Shown here piece after piece: positions 51,660-62,274 of a stretch of DNA of 64,000 nucleotides. The stretch comes from Farysia itapuensis (Eukaryota > Basidiomycota > Ustilaginomycetes > Ustilaginales > Ustilaginaceae). Under the pieces are notes generated by a model. It was not told the origin of the DNA, searched no databases, and worked only from the letters and a program-made list of their open reading frames with translations. The translations under genes and the position numbers were made by a program. Numbering within the stretch: the stretch's first letter is position 1; each line of letters starts with the position of its first letter. The stretch is taken from the NCBI GenBank assembly GCA_023212645.1, contig JALBYC010000025.1:62001-126000 (forward strand), read 5' to 3'.

Positions 51660-52781
51660 TCACGCGCGCACTACCAGCGAATGCCAGCTCTGGCGGAGTG
51701 TGTTGAGGATGGCCGAGAGGTTGGGGTTGTCGGCGCCAATGTGTGCTGCGATGCGCTGGATTTCTGTCTGGGCCTGGACGTCGAGTCTGTGCAGTACGTC
51801 GGTGGTGTAGTCAAAGGAGCGGGTGACGTTGCGCATGTAGGCCACTGCATACTGTTTCGTGGCCAGATCGGTGGGTCGTTGTTTGAGCACATTGAGGATC
51901 TGTCGATTGCCCGTACTCGCCGCACTCGCTTCCCCGCCACTGGCACGGATCGAGTGGATAATGGGGAAACTGAACTTGCCCTCGGTCAAGTCTTCGGCGA
52001 AACCCTTGTTCTCTGCATACTTGCTGCTCTGCAGATTCATAAAGTCGTCGAGGATCTGGAAGAGCAGGCCGATGAGGTTGACAATGGGAATCAGGTCCGG
52101 AAACTCGGGCGTCTTGGCGACAGCGCTTTGGGAAAGCATCAGCTTGATAGCTATACGGAACAACCCGCCGGTCTTGTTGTTGACCATTTCCACATACTCC
52201 TCCTCTGTTGGACAGATGAGGCTGTCACGCCAGAGGAGGTCCATACCCTGGCCACGGTGTAGGTTAATCAGCTCGTCAACAACCAGTCGCTCGACAGTCG
52301 CTGCATTCGACATGGCCGGAGACGTCGAACCGGACGCAGAGAGCGGAGATCCCTCGGTCATACGAAAAATTTCGCTGAATACCAAAAAGTAGACATAGTT
52401 GGCCGTATTGATGGTCTGCGGGATACCATAGATGCGGTGGGCTACAGGAATGCCACGCCGTAAGTCCGAGTTGTCTTCGACGTCGTCCATGAGCAGCGAA
52501 GCGGTGTGGAGCATGCGGACAACGCGGCAGATGGCGTCAAGCTTGGACTCGGGCACCTGAAGCCAGACATTAAAGGCCTCGATCAGCTTGGTACGTACTT
52601 CTTTCCCCGGATTGGCGTCGAGGTAGGTATACGGTTCGAGCACGGCGGTTTCCTTGTCATCCGGCCAGACGGGCTGTGATGAGAGATGGGCGAGCATCCC
52701 ATCGTACCAGGCAGCATCTCCTCCGCTCGTCGACGAAGGCGTCTGCGACAGATTGGCCCCCGACGGCCCTGGTGCGGCCAT
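51660..52781 (-). CDS. BTS1: geranylgeranyl diphosphate synthase
   Basis: A single exon encodes 373 aa from the ATG at 52781 ([13 protein letters not shown]). The trans-prenyltransferase core shows the first aspartate-rich motif, [15 protein letters not shown] (about 112), and the second, [12 protein letters not shown] (about 257), in which the last Asp is replaced by Asn as in many fungal enzymes. [16 protein letters not shown] is the conserved Lys-containing loop. Residues 30-60 resemble the fungal GGPP synthase start (EPYTYL, PGKEVR). It makes the C20 donor used for Rab/Rho geranylgeranylation and other isoprenoids. A related farnesyl-type synthase is less likely from the residues before the first motif. 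Confidence 0.9.
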   Translation of the reverse strand: MAAPGPSGANLSQTPSSTSGGDAAWYDGMLAHLSSQPVWPDDKETAVLEPYTYLDANPGKEVRTKLIEAFNVWLQVPESKLDAICRVVRMLHTASLLMDDVEDNSDLRRGIPVAHRIYGIPQTINTANYVYFLVFSEIFRMTEGSPLSASGSTSPAMSNAATVERLVVDELINLHRGQGMDLLWRDSLICPTEEEYVEMVNNKTGGLFRIAIKLMLSQSAVAKTPEFPDLIPIVNLIGLLFQILDDFMNLQSSKYAENKGFAEDLTEGKFSFPIIHSIRASGGEASAASTGNRQILNVLKQRPTDLATKQYAVAYMRNVTRSFDYTTDVLHRLDVQAQTEIQRIAAHIGADNPNLSAILNTLRQSWHSLVVRA

Positions 52782-52936
52782 GGTGTGTGTGCGTGTGTGA
52801 CAGTAAGCACCGCACACGCACACATTTCCTCGGTGAATTAAATGCGAATTAAATTTGGCATTTTAGTGGATTTCTTCTTTTCTTTTTTTGACTCTTTGCT
52901 ACCATCGCACGTTCGTGGTCATTGTCGTCGTCAAGT

Positions 52937-53553
52937 ATGGATCCAACCAACCTGTTTGACACGCAGTTTGTCGTCACACAGATCGATCCAGATGGCAAAA
53001 AGTTCGACAGAGGTAAGTCTGCCCGCCCTTCCCCCTTTCTCTTCGCCGTGTTGCTGAAATTGGTTGTGGGAGGACAGTGTCGCGAATCATTGCCAATTCG
53101 CCGTCGTTGGATATGACGCTGTCGATTGATGTGGCTGTCGACATTTGGCCCGTGTCCGAGGGGCAACAGCTTACATTCCAGCTAGCGTCGACGTTGAAGA
53201 AGGATATCGTCGTCAAGACCGAAGGTGGTGCTAGCGGCGAGCAGGATGCAGCGACCCAGGCGGCAGAGAGAGACGCTTGGAGACTCGACCAACCAGGCAA
53301 CGGCGGTATCGCAGACGACTTTGACTACGTCATGTACGGAAAGGTAAGCCCCTCCCCCAACCTCCCATTGCTTCGCACCGCTCTCGCTGACACCCTCTGT
53401 CATACGCGGCAGATCTACCGGTACGACGAAAAGGCAAGTGACCAGGTCACCGTCTACGGCTCCTTTGGCGGACTCATGATGGCACTCACCGGCTCCTACC
53501 GACACATGAGCAGCATCACCATCGGATCCAACGTCTACCTCCTCATGCGCTAA
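52937..53553 (+). CDS. RPB8: RNA polymerase I, II and III shared subunit RPB8
   Basis: Exons are 52937-53012, 53078-53343 and 53413-53553, giving 160 aa. The start is MDPTNLFDTQFVV, followed by the conserved KKFDRVSRI junction across intron 1. The OB-fold core has DMTLSIDVAVDIWP, and the family's end GSFGGLMMALTGSYRH and NVYLLMR. A low-complexity acidic insert lies at about 75-95, as in other fungi. Intron 2 is 69 nt and contains no in-frame stop, so intron retention would add 23 residues. The protein is a core subunit of all three nuclear polymerases. Confidence 0.95.
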
Positions 53554-53667
53554 CCCCCCCCTCTGCGGCCACTCCTGTACTATACACAATACAAAACCTG
53601 CTTAACTCCAAGAGAGAGTTTTTCTTTACATTGACAGTTGATCCGTACTCGGCGCTCGCGGGGTTTG

Positions 53668-55743
53668 CTATCCGGTTTTGCGCAGGATGAGCGCAGTACG
53701 ACTGGGCAGGTAGACCTGGACAAAATTGCGGCGACCGTTCCACTCCATGTCGGTGGTGAAGAATTCGGTTGTTGGGTCTACCCGCCCGTGTCCACCGAGC
53801 GCTTTGGCGTCTGTGTCGAGCAACACCTGGTACTTGCCCGGAATATCGACGCCCAATCGATAGTCGGTGTAGGAATTGGTCGCGTGGAAGTTAAAGACAA
53901 ACAGCAGTCCGGCGCGTTCAAAGGCCACGACACGGTCCGACTCGTTCTTGAGCGAGACGTAGGCCTGGGGTGCAGCGAGCCACCTAAACTGCTCTTCGGC
54001 GTTGTTCATGGCAGCGTCGAATTCGTTGAGATACCGGTAGCGCAGCAGATGGTCGTCGGGCAGGTTAAACTGTCGACGTGCGTAGTGGAATGAGTTGCCG
54101 TTGCCCTCGCGTGGGAAGTCGAGCCATTCAGGATGACCGAATTCGTTGCCGATAAAGTTGAGGTAGCCTTCGCCGCCGAGCGAGTGTGTGATGAGACGAA
54201 TCATCTTGTGGAAGGCAAGGCCGCGGTCAATGACCTGCGTGCGCTCCGTCAGGTCCGACATGTTGGTGTACATTTCCTTGTCCATCAGCCAGAAGGCGAG
54301 CGTCTTGTCCCCCACGAGCGCCTGGTCGTGCGACTCGGCATAGGCAATCGACTTTTCCAAATGTCGTCGGTTGGTCAGCGTAAAGCAGATGTTGCCAAAG
54401 TCCCAGTCCTCATCGCGCGTGTCTTTGAGCAGCTTGATCCACATATCCGGCACCGCCATCGACAGACGGTAGTCGAACCCGAGACCGCCTTCAGACACGG
54501 GCCGACACAGCGCAGGCATGCCTGATACGTCTTCGGCAATCGTAATGGCGTTGGGATGCACACGATGGATCATCTCGTTGGCCAGCATAAGGTAGACGAC
54601 GCCATCCTCATCGACCGAAGGGCCGAAATACTCGTGGTAGCCACCGCTGAATCCCGTCCCAATTCCGTGGTGGGTGTAGAGCATAGAAGTCACGCCGTCA
54701 AAGCGGAAGCCATCGAAACCGTACTCGTCCATCCAAAACAGGCAATTGCTCAGCAAGAAGCGCAACACCTCGTGGTGTCCATAGTTGAACAGTCGCGAGT
54801 CCCAGAGCTCGTGACGACCCTTGGCGCCCTCGTGGAAGTAGAGATGATCGGTGCCGTCAAAGTAGTTGAGGCCGTCGAGAATGTTTTTGCATGCGTGCGA
54901 GTGGACAATGTCGAGCAAGACGGTGATGCCGAGCGAATGAGCTACATCGATGAGCTCCTTTAGATCCTCTGGGTTACCGTAGCGGCTACTGGCGGCAAAG
55001 AAATTGGTCACCTGGTACCCGAACGACGCATAGTAGGCATGCTCTTGAACGGCCATGAGCTGAATCGTGTTGTAACCCAAGTGCTTGATCCTTGGCAGCA
55101 CATTGCGCGTAAACTCCTTGAATTGACCGACACGAGCCTCGGGGGTAGCGATACCGACGTGTGCCTCGTACACTTTGATGTTATCGGGCTTGGGCGGTTT
55201 GGGATGCTTCATCTGGTACCGTTCGCTCTTGGGCGGATTCCAGAAGCGACCGTCGTACACTGGCGATACGTTCAAGTCCTGTGTCACCCGCAGGATCCAG
55301 GCGGGGATGCGATCGATGCGCTCGCCCGAGGGAACCACCATCGAGATCTTGATCATCGAGTCGTGTGGAATAGCGCACTTTCCACCAGCGAGGGCGGGGA
55401 TGGTGATATGCCACTTGCCAAAGTCGTCCCTGGTCATCTTGTGGGAGTCGTGATTCCAGTTGTTGAACTCGCCGATGAGGGATGCCTGAACAGCGTTGGG
55501 TGCCCACTCGGTGTAGGTGACTGCCTGGGTAGCTGGGTCGATCTGGAAGCCCATATTGCGATAGGAATGGGCGAATTTCTCGAGCCCGCCTTCGGAGCCA
55601 TTGATCTGTTGTAGCCACTGGGTGTACTTTGCATACCGGTGTCGCAGAGCAGGCGCGAAGGGCTCGAGCCACGGATCAAGGGCAATGATGCCGGTGCCAT
55701 CCGTGGCGGTCGAGTAGTCAGTCGTCTCCTTTGCAGAAGCCAT
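53668..55743 (-). CDS. GLC3: 1,4-alpha-glucan (glycogen) branching enzyme
   Basis: A single exon encodes 691 aa from the ATG at 55743 ([12 protein letters not shown]); the open upstream frame is not kept because it lacks family similarity. The order is an N-terminal carbohydrate-binding module (about 70-165), then the GH13 barrel with the conserved regions [20 protein letters not shown] (nucleophile Asp), EDVSGMP (acid/base Glu) and [11 protein letters not shown], and a C-terminal beta domain. It introduces alpha-1,6 branches into glycogen in the cytosol. The length matches eukaryotic branching enzymes. Confidence 0.97.
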   Translation of the reverse strand: MASAKETTDYSTATDGTGIIALDPWLEPFAPALRHRYAKYTQWLQQINGSEGGLEKFAHSYRNMGFQIDPATQAVTYTEWAPNAVQASLIGEFNNWNHDSHKMTRDDFGKWHITIPALAGGKCAIPHDSMIKISMVVPSGERIDRIPAWILRVTQDLNVSPVYDGRFWNPPKSERYQMKHPKPPKPDNIKVYEAHVGIATPEARVGQFKEFTRNVLPRIKHLGYNTIQLMAVQEHAYYASFGYQVTNFFAASSRYGNPEDLKELIDVAHSLGITVLLDIVHSHACKNILDGLNYFDGTDHLYFHEGAKGRHELWDSRLFNYGHHEVLRFLLSNCLFWMDEYGFDGFRFDGVTSMLYTHHGIGTGFSGGYHEYFGPSVDEDGVVYLMLANEMIHRVHPNAITIAEDVSGMPALCRPVSEGGLGFDYRLSMAVPDMWIKLLKDTRDEDWDFGNICFTLTNRRHLEKSIAYAESHDQALVGDKTLAFWLMDKEMYTNMSDLTERTQVIDRGLAFHKMIRLITHSLGGEGYLNFIGNEFGHPEWLDFPREGNGNSFHYARRQFNLPDDHLLRYRYLNEFDAAMNNAEEQFRWLAAPQAYVSLKNESDRVVAFERAGLLFVFNFHATNSYTDYRLGVDIPGKYQVLLDTDAKALGGHGRVDPTTEFFTTDMEWNGRRNFVQVYLPSRTALILRKTG

Positions 55744-56345
55744 TGGAAAGTGTGGTGGGAAGAAGACAAGGGCCGGGCCAGCAGAGTGTGGAGGAAGCCA
55801 ACATGCACGTCCACCTCGTGACGTCGGCCCAGACAGATTCCAGGAAACTTTTCCCCCCCTTAGGCCCTCTCGAGATCCGCCGTCAGACGAGTTTCGCCGA
55901 AACTTTGCATCCACAGAACAGCCTCATGCCAGTATCGATTTCCCCTCACACTGCGAATCCCCCTTCCGTCACCGTGTTGTGGCCCAAAGGAATCGTGGGG
56001 CGCGTGTGGGTCCGTGCACCCCCACGTACTCGGGAGTGTAACTTGCCAAAAAAAAAGTCAAAATGCAAACGCAGCCTGCGAAAAAGAAAAATATTACACG
56101 GATTGCCAATTGTAACAAGAAGGAGAGCAGGAGAAACAGGGGGAGAGAGAGGGGATATCGAGACAAAAGCAGACTGTGACGATCGTGCGACGCTAAGCAG
56201 AGCACGCACGACCGTGATTGCGCGCGTGTGTGTGTGTGTTTGTTTGTTTCCAAAAGGTCATGCCCGTATTGCGTGAATCAGAGGGAGGAAAGAGAGAGAG
56301 AGAGAGATTCGGAGGGGAAATGACCCGCACAGAAGTAGAGCGCAA
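55744..56345. other. intergenic region between GLC3 and the G-alpha gene
   Basis: About 600 bp upstream of GLC3 and downstream of the G-alpha stop. It holds a poly-A run at 56050-56058, a (GT)n microsatellite near 56224-56240 with neighbouring GTTT units, and a (GA)n tract near 56293-56306. I see no gene. Confidence 0.55.
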
Positions 56346-57410
56346 TCACAAGATTCCACTGTCTTTGAGCGCATTGGTGAGGATGGTCTCTTTGACGGCG
56401 GCAAAGACAAGGCGGATGTTGGATGTGTCGGTGGCCTGTGTCAAGTGTGGGTAGATGCTGAGACGGGCGCGATTTGTCTGTGTAAACCTCCAGAGAATGT
56501 ATTTGGCGGCCTTGTTGATGTCTGGCCCACCACTGTATTCGGGAAAGTACTTGGACAGCGGCTGTTTTGGAATCTTTTGCTTGAAAATGTCAATCTTGTT
56601 GAGAAAGAGGATGACCGAGGTGCGCAAGAACCAGCGACTGTTGACCACCGACTCAAACAAGACTAGCGACTCGGCCATTCGGTTCTGCCCGCTCTCCTCG
56701 AGCAGCACCTGGTCGTATTCGCTCAATGCAACGCAGAAGATGATGGACGTCACCGCTTCAAAGCAGTGGATCCACTTTTTGCGCTCCGAGCGTTGTCCGC
56801 CAACGTCAAACAGGTGTATAGAGAGCTGGCCCATGTTGAAGCGCGTCTCGCTGATGCCCGTTGTCTTGGATCGCGCACGTAGCACATCGTTCTCGTCTGG
56901 GATATAATCGGCAGAGCCGATGCGGTTGACGTTGTCGAAAAAGTACGATGCACTGTCCATCAGGTAGAATTCACTTCTGCGCTCCATGATGGCGGCAATC
57001 ACGGGATCCTTCCATAGCGAGTCGACCTTCTTGGCCATTGCACTATCTAGTGTCGCTCCTGGATCTGCGTCTACACGGTATTGCAGAATGGCGTCTACAT
57101 TCTCTCGATTCTCTGGCATTTCCGGCTCCATCTTGAACTTTCTCAACGCCAACACAATCGCCTGTGCCGAGTCGACGAGATTCTTGATGACAGTGAGGCG
57201 GTAGAGGAGCAGCTCGTCCTTGCTGTAGCCGTTCTGATGGATGATTTTCATCTGCTTGACAATGGTCGACTTGCCCGACTCACCGGAGCCGAGGAGTAAG
57301 ATCTTGCATTCCTTTTTAAACTGTCGACTGTCTTGCTCGAGCTGCTTGTCGATGGCGACGCTTCGGTCCTTGGCATCCTTTTGGTCATTTGAGGAGAGGC
57401 AGTTTCCCAT
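56346..57410 (-). CDS. gpa3: heterotrimeric G-protein alpha subunit, Gpa3-like
   Basis: A single exon encodes 354 aa. The ATG at 57410 is fixed by the start MGNCLSS, which carries the myristoylation Gly2 and palmitoylation Cys4. The GTPase motifs are all present: GSGESGKST (41-49), switch [25 protein letters not shown] (switch II), NKID and TQATDT, which lacks the common TCAT Cys. The C-terminus is KDSGIL. The motif set and the C-terminus match the basidiomycete cAMP-pathway G-alpha (U. maydis Gpa3, Cryptococcus Gpa1), which acts at the plasma membrane to stimulate adenylate cyclase. The PKA catalytic subunit lies about 7 kb to the left. Confidence 0.88.
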   Translation of the reverse strand: MGNCLSSNDQKDAKDRSVAIDKQLEQDSRQFKKECKILLLGSGESGKSTIVKQMKIIHQNGYSKDELLLYRLTVIKNLVDSAQAIVLALRKFKMEPEMPENRENVDAILQYRVDADPGATLDSAMAKKVDSLWKDPVIAAIMERRSEFYLMDSASYFFDNVNRIGSADYIPDENDVLRARSKTTGISETRFNMGQLSIHLFDVGGQRSERKKWIHCFEAVTSIIFCVALSEYDQVLLEESGQNRMAESLVLFESVVNSRWFLRTSVILFLNKIDIFKQKIPKQPLSKYFPEYSGGPDINKAAKYILWRFTQTNRARLSIYPHLTQATDTSNIRLVFAAVKETILTNALKDSGIL

Positions 57411-58406
57411 CTTTGCGTGATGGTGGTGGTGGTATGTGCATGCACCGGGTGTGTGGGATGATAGCCGCCCAGGAAAAGGCGGGGGGGGGGGGCAAGGAGG
57501 CAACGGGGAACGTGACGCGGTGTGGCCTGTTAAATGAAAGAGGCACGGGTATCGAGGCGCAATTGCACAGCCCGTTGAAGCCGAAGAATGAGCTTGCCCC
57601 AAGCAGGCAAGGTTAACGAGCAAGATGGAGGCGAGACACTTGGAGGACAGCAGAGGGAGGAGGATGTGTTGATGCAAGAAGACAGGGGGCGAAGGGAGCA
57701 GTACGGTGGCTTGGCCAACTGGCAGCGCAACTTTTAAAATCTTGCTACGCTGTCCGAATTCAACTTCAGCCAGCAAGCGCCTCACTTTCAATTCAATGCC
57801 AAGCAAGCGTATAAACCTACGCGCCTCTAGTGTTACATCGACTTTTCAATTCTACTTGTGACTTGTCACTTGCATCGATGCATCCGGCCCAGGGTTGACA
57901 AGGCAAGGGCAAGTTCTATCTGCCTGAAAGTCTAGACGCACACAGCAACGTGGAAACACCACCACCACGGTTCCACTTCGGCGATCAACAGGCAAGAGGG
58001 GGGGGAACAGGGCATTCTTGCACGGAAAAACGAGGTGCGGAGAAGCAAAAAGCGGAGAGTAACGCACAACATCGACAGCATGTCAATCCACAATGCCAGG
58101 CACTCGAGCAGTACTGAATGCCTTTCCATACGCCGGCATGGGGACTGGATAAGACGTTTTCTAATCGCGTGTTTGTTTTCCGTATTTTGACTTTTTTTGG
58201 TCGAAATAATAAAATAAGCCGCGTCTTGCAGATCTTGACGCGGCCGATCCTTTTGGCTCTGCGCTCGTCTGCCAGATGGCTTGACCGGTCCCATTTTCCG
58301 ATTCCGCATTTGCACTTCCGTCCGTTTGGTCCTGCGCCTCCCCCGCTGGCTTCTGCACCCACGGCTTGCCTTCCATTTCCCGCGGCACGGCACATTTGTC
58401 TTCTTT
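57411..58406. other. intergenic region upstream of the G-alpha gene
   Basis: About 1 kb between the G-alpha start and the stop of the WD-repeat gene, both on the minus strand. It includes a G12 run (57481-57492) and a TGGTGGTGG-rich patch just upstream of the G-alpha ATG. No gene or perfect Prf1 element is visible. Confidence 0.55.
57481..57492 (+). repeat. poly-G run of 12
   Basis: Twelve consecutive G bases lie in the probable G-alpha promoter or leader; such runs are prone to length variation and sequencing error. Confidence 0.9.
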
Positions 58407-61400
58407 TCATTCAGTATGCTCTATCTGGTAGATCTGAACGGCGCTATTGTGTGTGCGTCGGCGGGCATGGTCTCGAAGCCTGTTGAGAGCAAGAATAGCT
58501 GCAGGAGCAGGCAGAGCTCCTCTGAGATCAGCATGGTGCAAGGTGTTGGCGCGCACATCGTCTTCGGTTGGGTGTCGGCCATGGTCGCTGTCATGTCGTC
58601 TGGCGCCGGGAGTGGATGCGCCACTTCCACTGTAGAATTGGCCGCCACCACCGCTGCGTCCGCCGCTTTTGGCTTCGACCCGATCGCCAAAGTCGTCGAA
58701 AAAATCCGATTTCTGCAGCAGCCGCCGGGCGAAAAAGTCATTGCTCATCAGTTGGACCACGTCCGAATCACGTACGCCGTAGTCGGCCGTCTGTCCGCCC
58801 AAGCCCTCACTTGCCGTTTTGGAGAACTTGGCAAGCGAAGTCATTGCGCTGGACAGCGCCGTGTAGGAACGCAAGAAGCGCGAACCGTCCTCTCCCTCGT
58901 CTGTGCCAATCTTGGCTGGTGGTTTGGTGATTGTGTGCAATTCGCCAAATGCTGGTTGGCGCCCAGCGGATCGTGACCTGGCTCGGTCCAGAGCTGTCTT
59001 TGTAGTCTCGGTTCTTGTGCGTGAGCGTGAGGCTGACCGCAACGGCTGCTGCGATGAGATGCGAGAGTCCAAGGTAGAATACAGACCGCCAAATACGACC
59101 AGTTCGTCTTTTGGACCAAAAGTCGCGCCCATACGACGGGGCGCTAAGCCAGGCTTGGATTTGGGTCTTGCTGTACCACGCATGGAGCGCATCGCCGATA
59201 CTTCGTCCTCTGATTCGGTGCTCGACTCAAACGAGTTGTCCGCTCTGCTCGTGCTTCGTTCGGCATCCTCCTCGTCGCTGTGCTCGCCATCCTCTCCATC
59301 GAGCGACTTGATCGGCTCGCCAATCAGGAAACGAGCGCAAATCTCAATACATGGCCGACCCGCCAGCGCTGCCCTGTCCGACAGCCTCGTCAGCCCTTTG
59401 AGCAGATACGCCCGCGTCTTGAGCGAGATACTGGCGCTCTTTTCCAGATCAAATTTGGGCGCTTGGCGCGGGTACGTCTTGGAGAACGAAAACGTGATTC
59501 GTAGAAAAGCCGGCTCGTGATCGGCCCATGGACCGTAGAGCGTAAGCACGCAACAGCGTTTGGCGACATCAACCTTTTCAAACACGACGCGCGGGAGCTG
59601 TCGATTGATGGCGACAATCTCGTCGCCCAGACGCTGGGATGTCAAGCCTTGCTCTGCGTCACTATCGTCTTCGGTGGCGGCGAGTGCATCCTTGGTGCCC
59701 TCAGCGACGAGTTGATGTGCGGTCGGTACGCCACGACCGTGTCCTCGGCCCTTGTGCGCGGCATGTGGCGGAACGTTGTCAGTGTCATAGTCTTCTTTCT
59801 CCATGCGCACGTTGGCAATCCATTCCACAGGATCAACGGCAGGTCCAGCCATTCGTCCTCGATCCAGCCGCATAGCAGCTCCCAGCTTTAGACCTTCTGT
59901 GCGTTTCCCAGACGTCTTTGTCTTTCTACTCTTGCCTGTGGTACCACTTGAGGCCTTGTTGCTTCGCTGTACGGTCGGCTCTTCTTGAATGGCAAGCGGA
60001 CGGCCGGTAGAGCGGTGCTGTGGTCGTGTTTTGGCAGCAGCATGACTGCCTGCCATAGATCCGCCAATACGACTGCTCGGCACCTTGAAGGACGACGAAT
60101 TCCCGCTGTGGTACGAGGATGTGACGCGGGAACCTTTATCGGAATGCTTGGGCAAAGATTGTGCCATGGCTTGATCAAAGTTGCGACTGGAGTCGGATCT
60201 GGCCCATGCACCAGTTGGGCTGCGACCCAGGACGTCTACCCCGGCGTTGGTAGGACTTCGACCTTCCAGTCTGGCGCCAGCAGCACCGAGGCTTGTGCTG
60301 AAAGGTGCCACTGGACTTGGCTTACCGTCACGCAGGACTGCCTGGAAGCCGGAAGCAGACGTACTGTAAGGCGAAGGGGGACTGAGCACGCTTCCGCTGC
60401 CCTTGCCACTCAAGAGCGAACGAGTCGCTCGTCCCGGAGGCAAGATCGAAGACGCGGTAAGGTTGCTCGCCGAGCCTGTGCTTTTCAGCGCCGCCTCGTC
60501 CTCCACCTCGGAAAGTGCAGGTGGATCGCGGTACGAAATGTCGGGCGCATTGGCGCGCGTCATAAGAACGCGGATGGGCGCGTCGGGTTTGTGACCGACC
60601 TTGCGTGTCTGTTCCTCGGTCACCGGCCAGAGTCTCAGTGTCTGATCTTTAGACCAGGTGATGAGCTGGAATTGTCGATCGTCGACACTGCGATTCTGAC
60701 CACCTTTGGTTCGGAAGAGGTACTCTTTGACAATGTCTGTATGGCCGACAAAAGTGGCTTGCGGTTCTTGTGGGTGGTCTTTGCCCCACATGCTCAGCGT
60801 TGTATCGCCTCTTTGAGGCAGCGTCATGACGCCGTTACCAAACGGCAGATGGCGTGCTCGCCAGACGGGTGTGTTGGTCTTGATGGTGGACTCGGGCTCG
60901 GTGATGAGCTCTTGCGCACCGATGGCTGCTTGCGAGGTTTCTGACTTCAAGTCCCAGAATTTGACCGTCGTATCAAGGGAGCAAGTGACCAGCTTATCGA
61001 GACCGAGACTGGTGTCACGACTCCAGTCGATGCCGTAGATCTTGCTCTCGTGCGCTTCAATGGTGACCAAGGGCAGGGAGCCTTTACGGTCGTCCCAGAT
61101 GAGCACCTTGTTGTCGCACGTAGAGGCGAGACGATGTTCACTCGCCCGGTTGAACTTGACCTGGGTCACCGCTGCATTCCAGGCCGAGTAACCCTGTGCG
61201 GGCTTGCACCTGCCACCGTCACCCGAGGTTCCGCTCATACGAAGGTCCCACACCCATGTCCACGTATCAATGGAGCTGGAGGCGACCACCTCGGGGTGGA
61301 ACGGCGACCAGTTGATGTCGGTAATGGCACGATTGTGAGCGTGCAAGACATGCTCTATCGCCGACGACCTAGGTGCAGCGGAATGGCTGTGCGCTGGGAA

Positions 61401-62000
61401 AAAGTGCCCCGACGTCTGTCCGTAGCCGGAGTGTGGTGACTTTGCGCCAAAAGCGCCGCTAGTTGTGGTGCCGGAATGTGCGCCAAGACTGTTGTGAATG
61501 CTGTGGTATGTATTTGCTCGATTTGTCTGCGAAGCGACTGGGCTCGAGATGCTGGCGATCGAGCTTCGGAGCGGGTGGTGAGTGAGTTGCGGCACGGTTC
61601 GAGAATCACTAGGTCGATCAAGATTCCAGATGAGGAGCTTTTGATTCGACGTACTCGCCACCCAGTTGCTTCTCGCAGGATGTGGAGACCATTGAATGTC
61701 GACGGCTTCCCAAGTGGTCATGTGTGCCAAGAACCGTGGCGGCGCAAAGGGATCCTCGAGATCAAGAATGAACAGTCCTTTGCGAGCTGCGAGTACTACA
61801 TCCCGATTAGCAGGACTGATCGACATGGAGCCCACCGGCTCCATGAAGGAAATCTCACACGAGCGATAAAAGGTGTTGGAGGCGTGTCTTTGAGTAAGAG
61901 GTTGTTTGGAGGCAGGTGCGAGTGTTGCGTCCGCTAGCGGAGCGGGAGTTGTAGCCGTCATCTCCCGAGCGGGAGATGAGGGACCTGCCTCTGCCGACAT
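58407..62000 (-). CDS. WD-repeat plus RWD protein, WDR59/Mtc5 (SEA/GATOR2 complex)-like
   Basis: A single exon encodes about 1,197 aa starting MSAEAGPSSP at 62000. A WD40 propeller covers about residues 45-430, with FYRSCEISFMEPVGSMSISP at its start and blades including HNRAITDINWSPFHPEVVAS. A long Ser-rich linker follows, then an RWD domain at about 785-890 (DEIVAINRQLPRVVFEKVD) and a disordered C-terminus. This order matches Mtc5/Sea3 and WDR59, which belong to the vacuole/lysosome-bound complex that regulates TORC1. Members of this group usually end in a zinc-binding RING; I see no such Cys/His cluster before the stop at 58407. Confidence 0.8.
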   Translation of the reverse strand: MSAEAGPSSPAREMTATTPAPLADATLAPASKQPLTQRHASNTFYRSCEISFMEPVGSMSISPANRDVVLAARKGLFILDLEDPFAPPRFLAHMTTWEAVDIQWSPHPARSNWVASTSNQKLLIWNLDRPSDSRTVPQLTHHPLRSSIASISSPVASQTNRANTYHSIHNSLGAHSGTTTSGAFGAKSPHSGYGQTSGHFFPAHSHSAAPRSSAIEHVLHAHNRAITDINWSPFHPEVVASSSIDTWTWVWDLRMSGTSGDGGRCKPAQGYSAWNAAVTQVKFNRASEHRLASTCDNKVLIWDDRKGSLPLVTIEAHESKIYGIDWSRDTSLGLDKLVTCSLDTTVKFWDLKSETSQAAIGAQELITEPESTIKTNTPVWRARHLPFGNGVMTLPQRGDTTLSMWGKDHPQEPQATFVGHTDIVKEYLFRTKGGQNRSVDDRQFQLITWSKDQTLRLWPVTEEQTRKVGHKPDAPIRVLMTRANAPDISYRDPPALSEVEDEAALKSTGSASNLTASSILPPGRATRSLLSGKGSGSVLSPPSPYSTSASGFQAVLRDGKPSPVAPFSTSLGAAGARLEGRSPTNAGVDVLGRSPTGAWARSDSSRNFDQAMAQSLPKHSDKGSRVTSSYHSGNSSSFKVPSSRIGGSMAGSHAAAKTRPQHRSTGRPLAIQEEPTVQRSNKASSGTTGKSRKTKTSGKRTEGLKLGAAMRLDRGRMAGPAVDPVEWIANVRMEKEDYDTDNVPPHAAHKGRGHGRGVPTAHQLVAEGTKDALAATEDDSDAEQGLTSQRLGDEIVAINRQLPRVVFEKVDVAKRCCVLTLYGPWADHEPAFLRITFSFSKTYPRQAPKFDLEKSASISLKTRAYLLKGLTRLSDRAALAGRPCIEICARFLIGEPIKSLDGEDGEHSDEEDAERSTSRADNSFESSTESEDEVSAMRSMRGTARPKSKPGLAPRRMGATFGPKDELVVFGGLYSTLDSRISSQQPLRSASRSRTRTETTKTALDRARSRSAGRQPAFGELHTITKPPAKIGTDEGEDGSRFLRSYTALSSAMTSLAKFSKTASEGLGGQTADYGVRDSDVVQLMSNDFFARRLLQKSDFFDDFGDRVEAKSGGRSGGGGQFYSGSGASTPGARRHDSDHGRHPTEDDVRANTLHHADLRGALPAPAAILALNRLRDHARRRTHNSAVQIYQIEHTE

Positions 62001-62274
62001 CTGCAGATCCACGAACGGAGCGACTAGAGCAGTGACAGACGTGATGTCATGTCATGGTGGGTTGCAGTGCTGGTCCGAGTATGCGATAGTGGACGTCAAA
62101 GCAGCAGTGAGCCGAGGACAGGACAACGGCTATCATCACCCGATCATCGGGTCTTGAAAGTTGATTCCCGAGTTCCGACTTGGACTGCCAAATTGTCCAA
62201 AAAGTGAGCAAAAATTTGGGAATTCTCGATTCTCCCTGGTTTGGTTGCGTCTGTCAGACAGGGTACAATCAAGA
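62001..62274. other. divergent promoter of the WDR59-like and PXR1 genes
   Basis: This 274-bp interval separates the two starts. A repeated hexamer, GGGAGATGAGGG-type, lies just inside the WDR59-like gene; in the spacer itself nothing stands out except an A-rich patch near 62200-62215. Confidence 0.4.
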
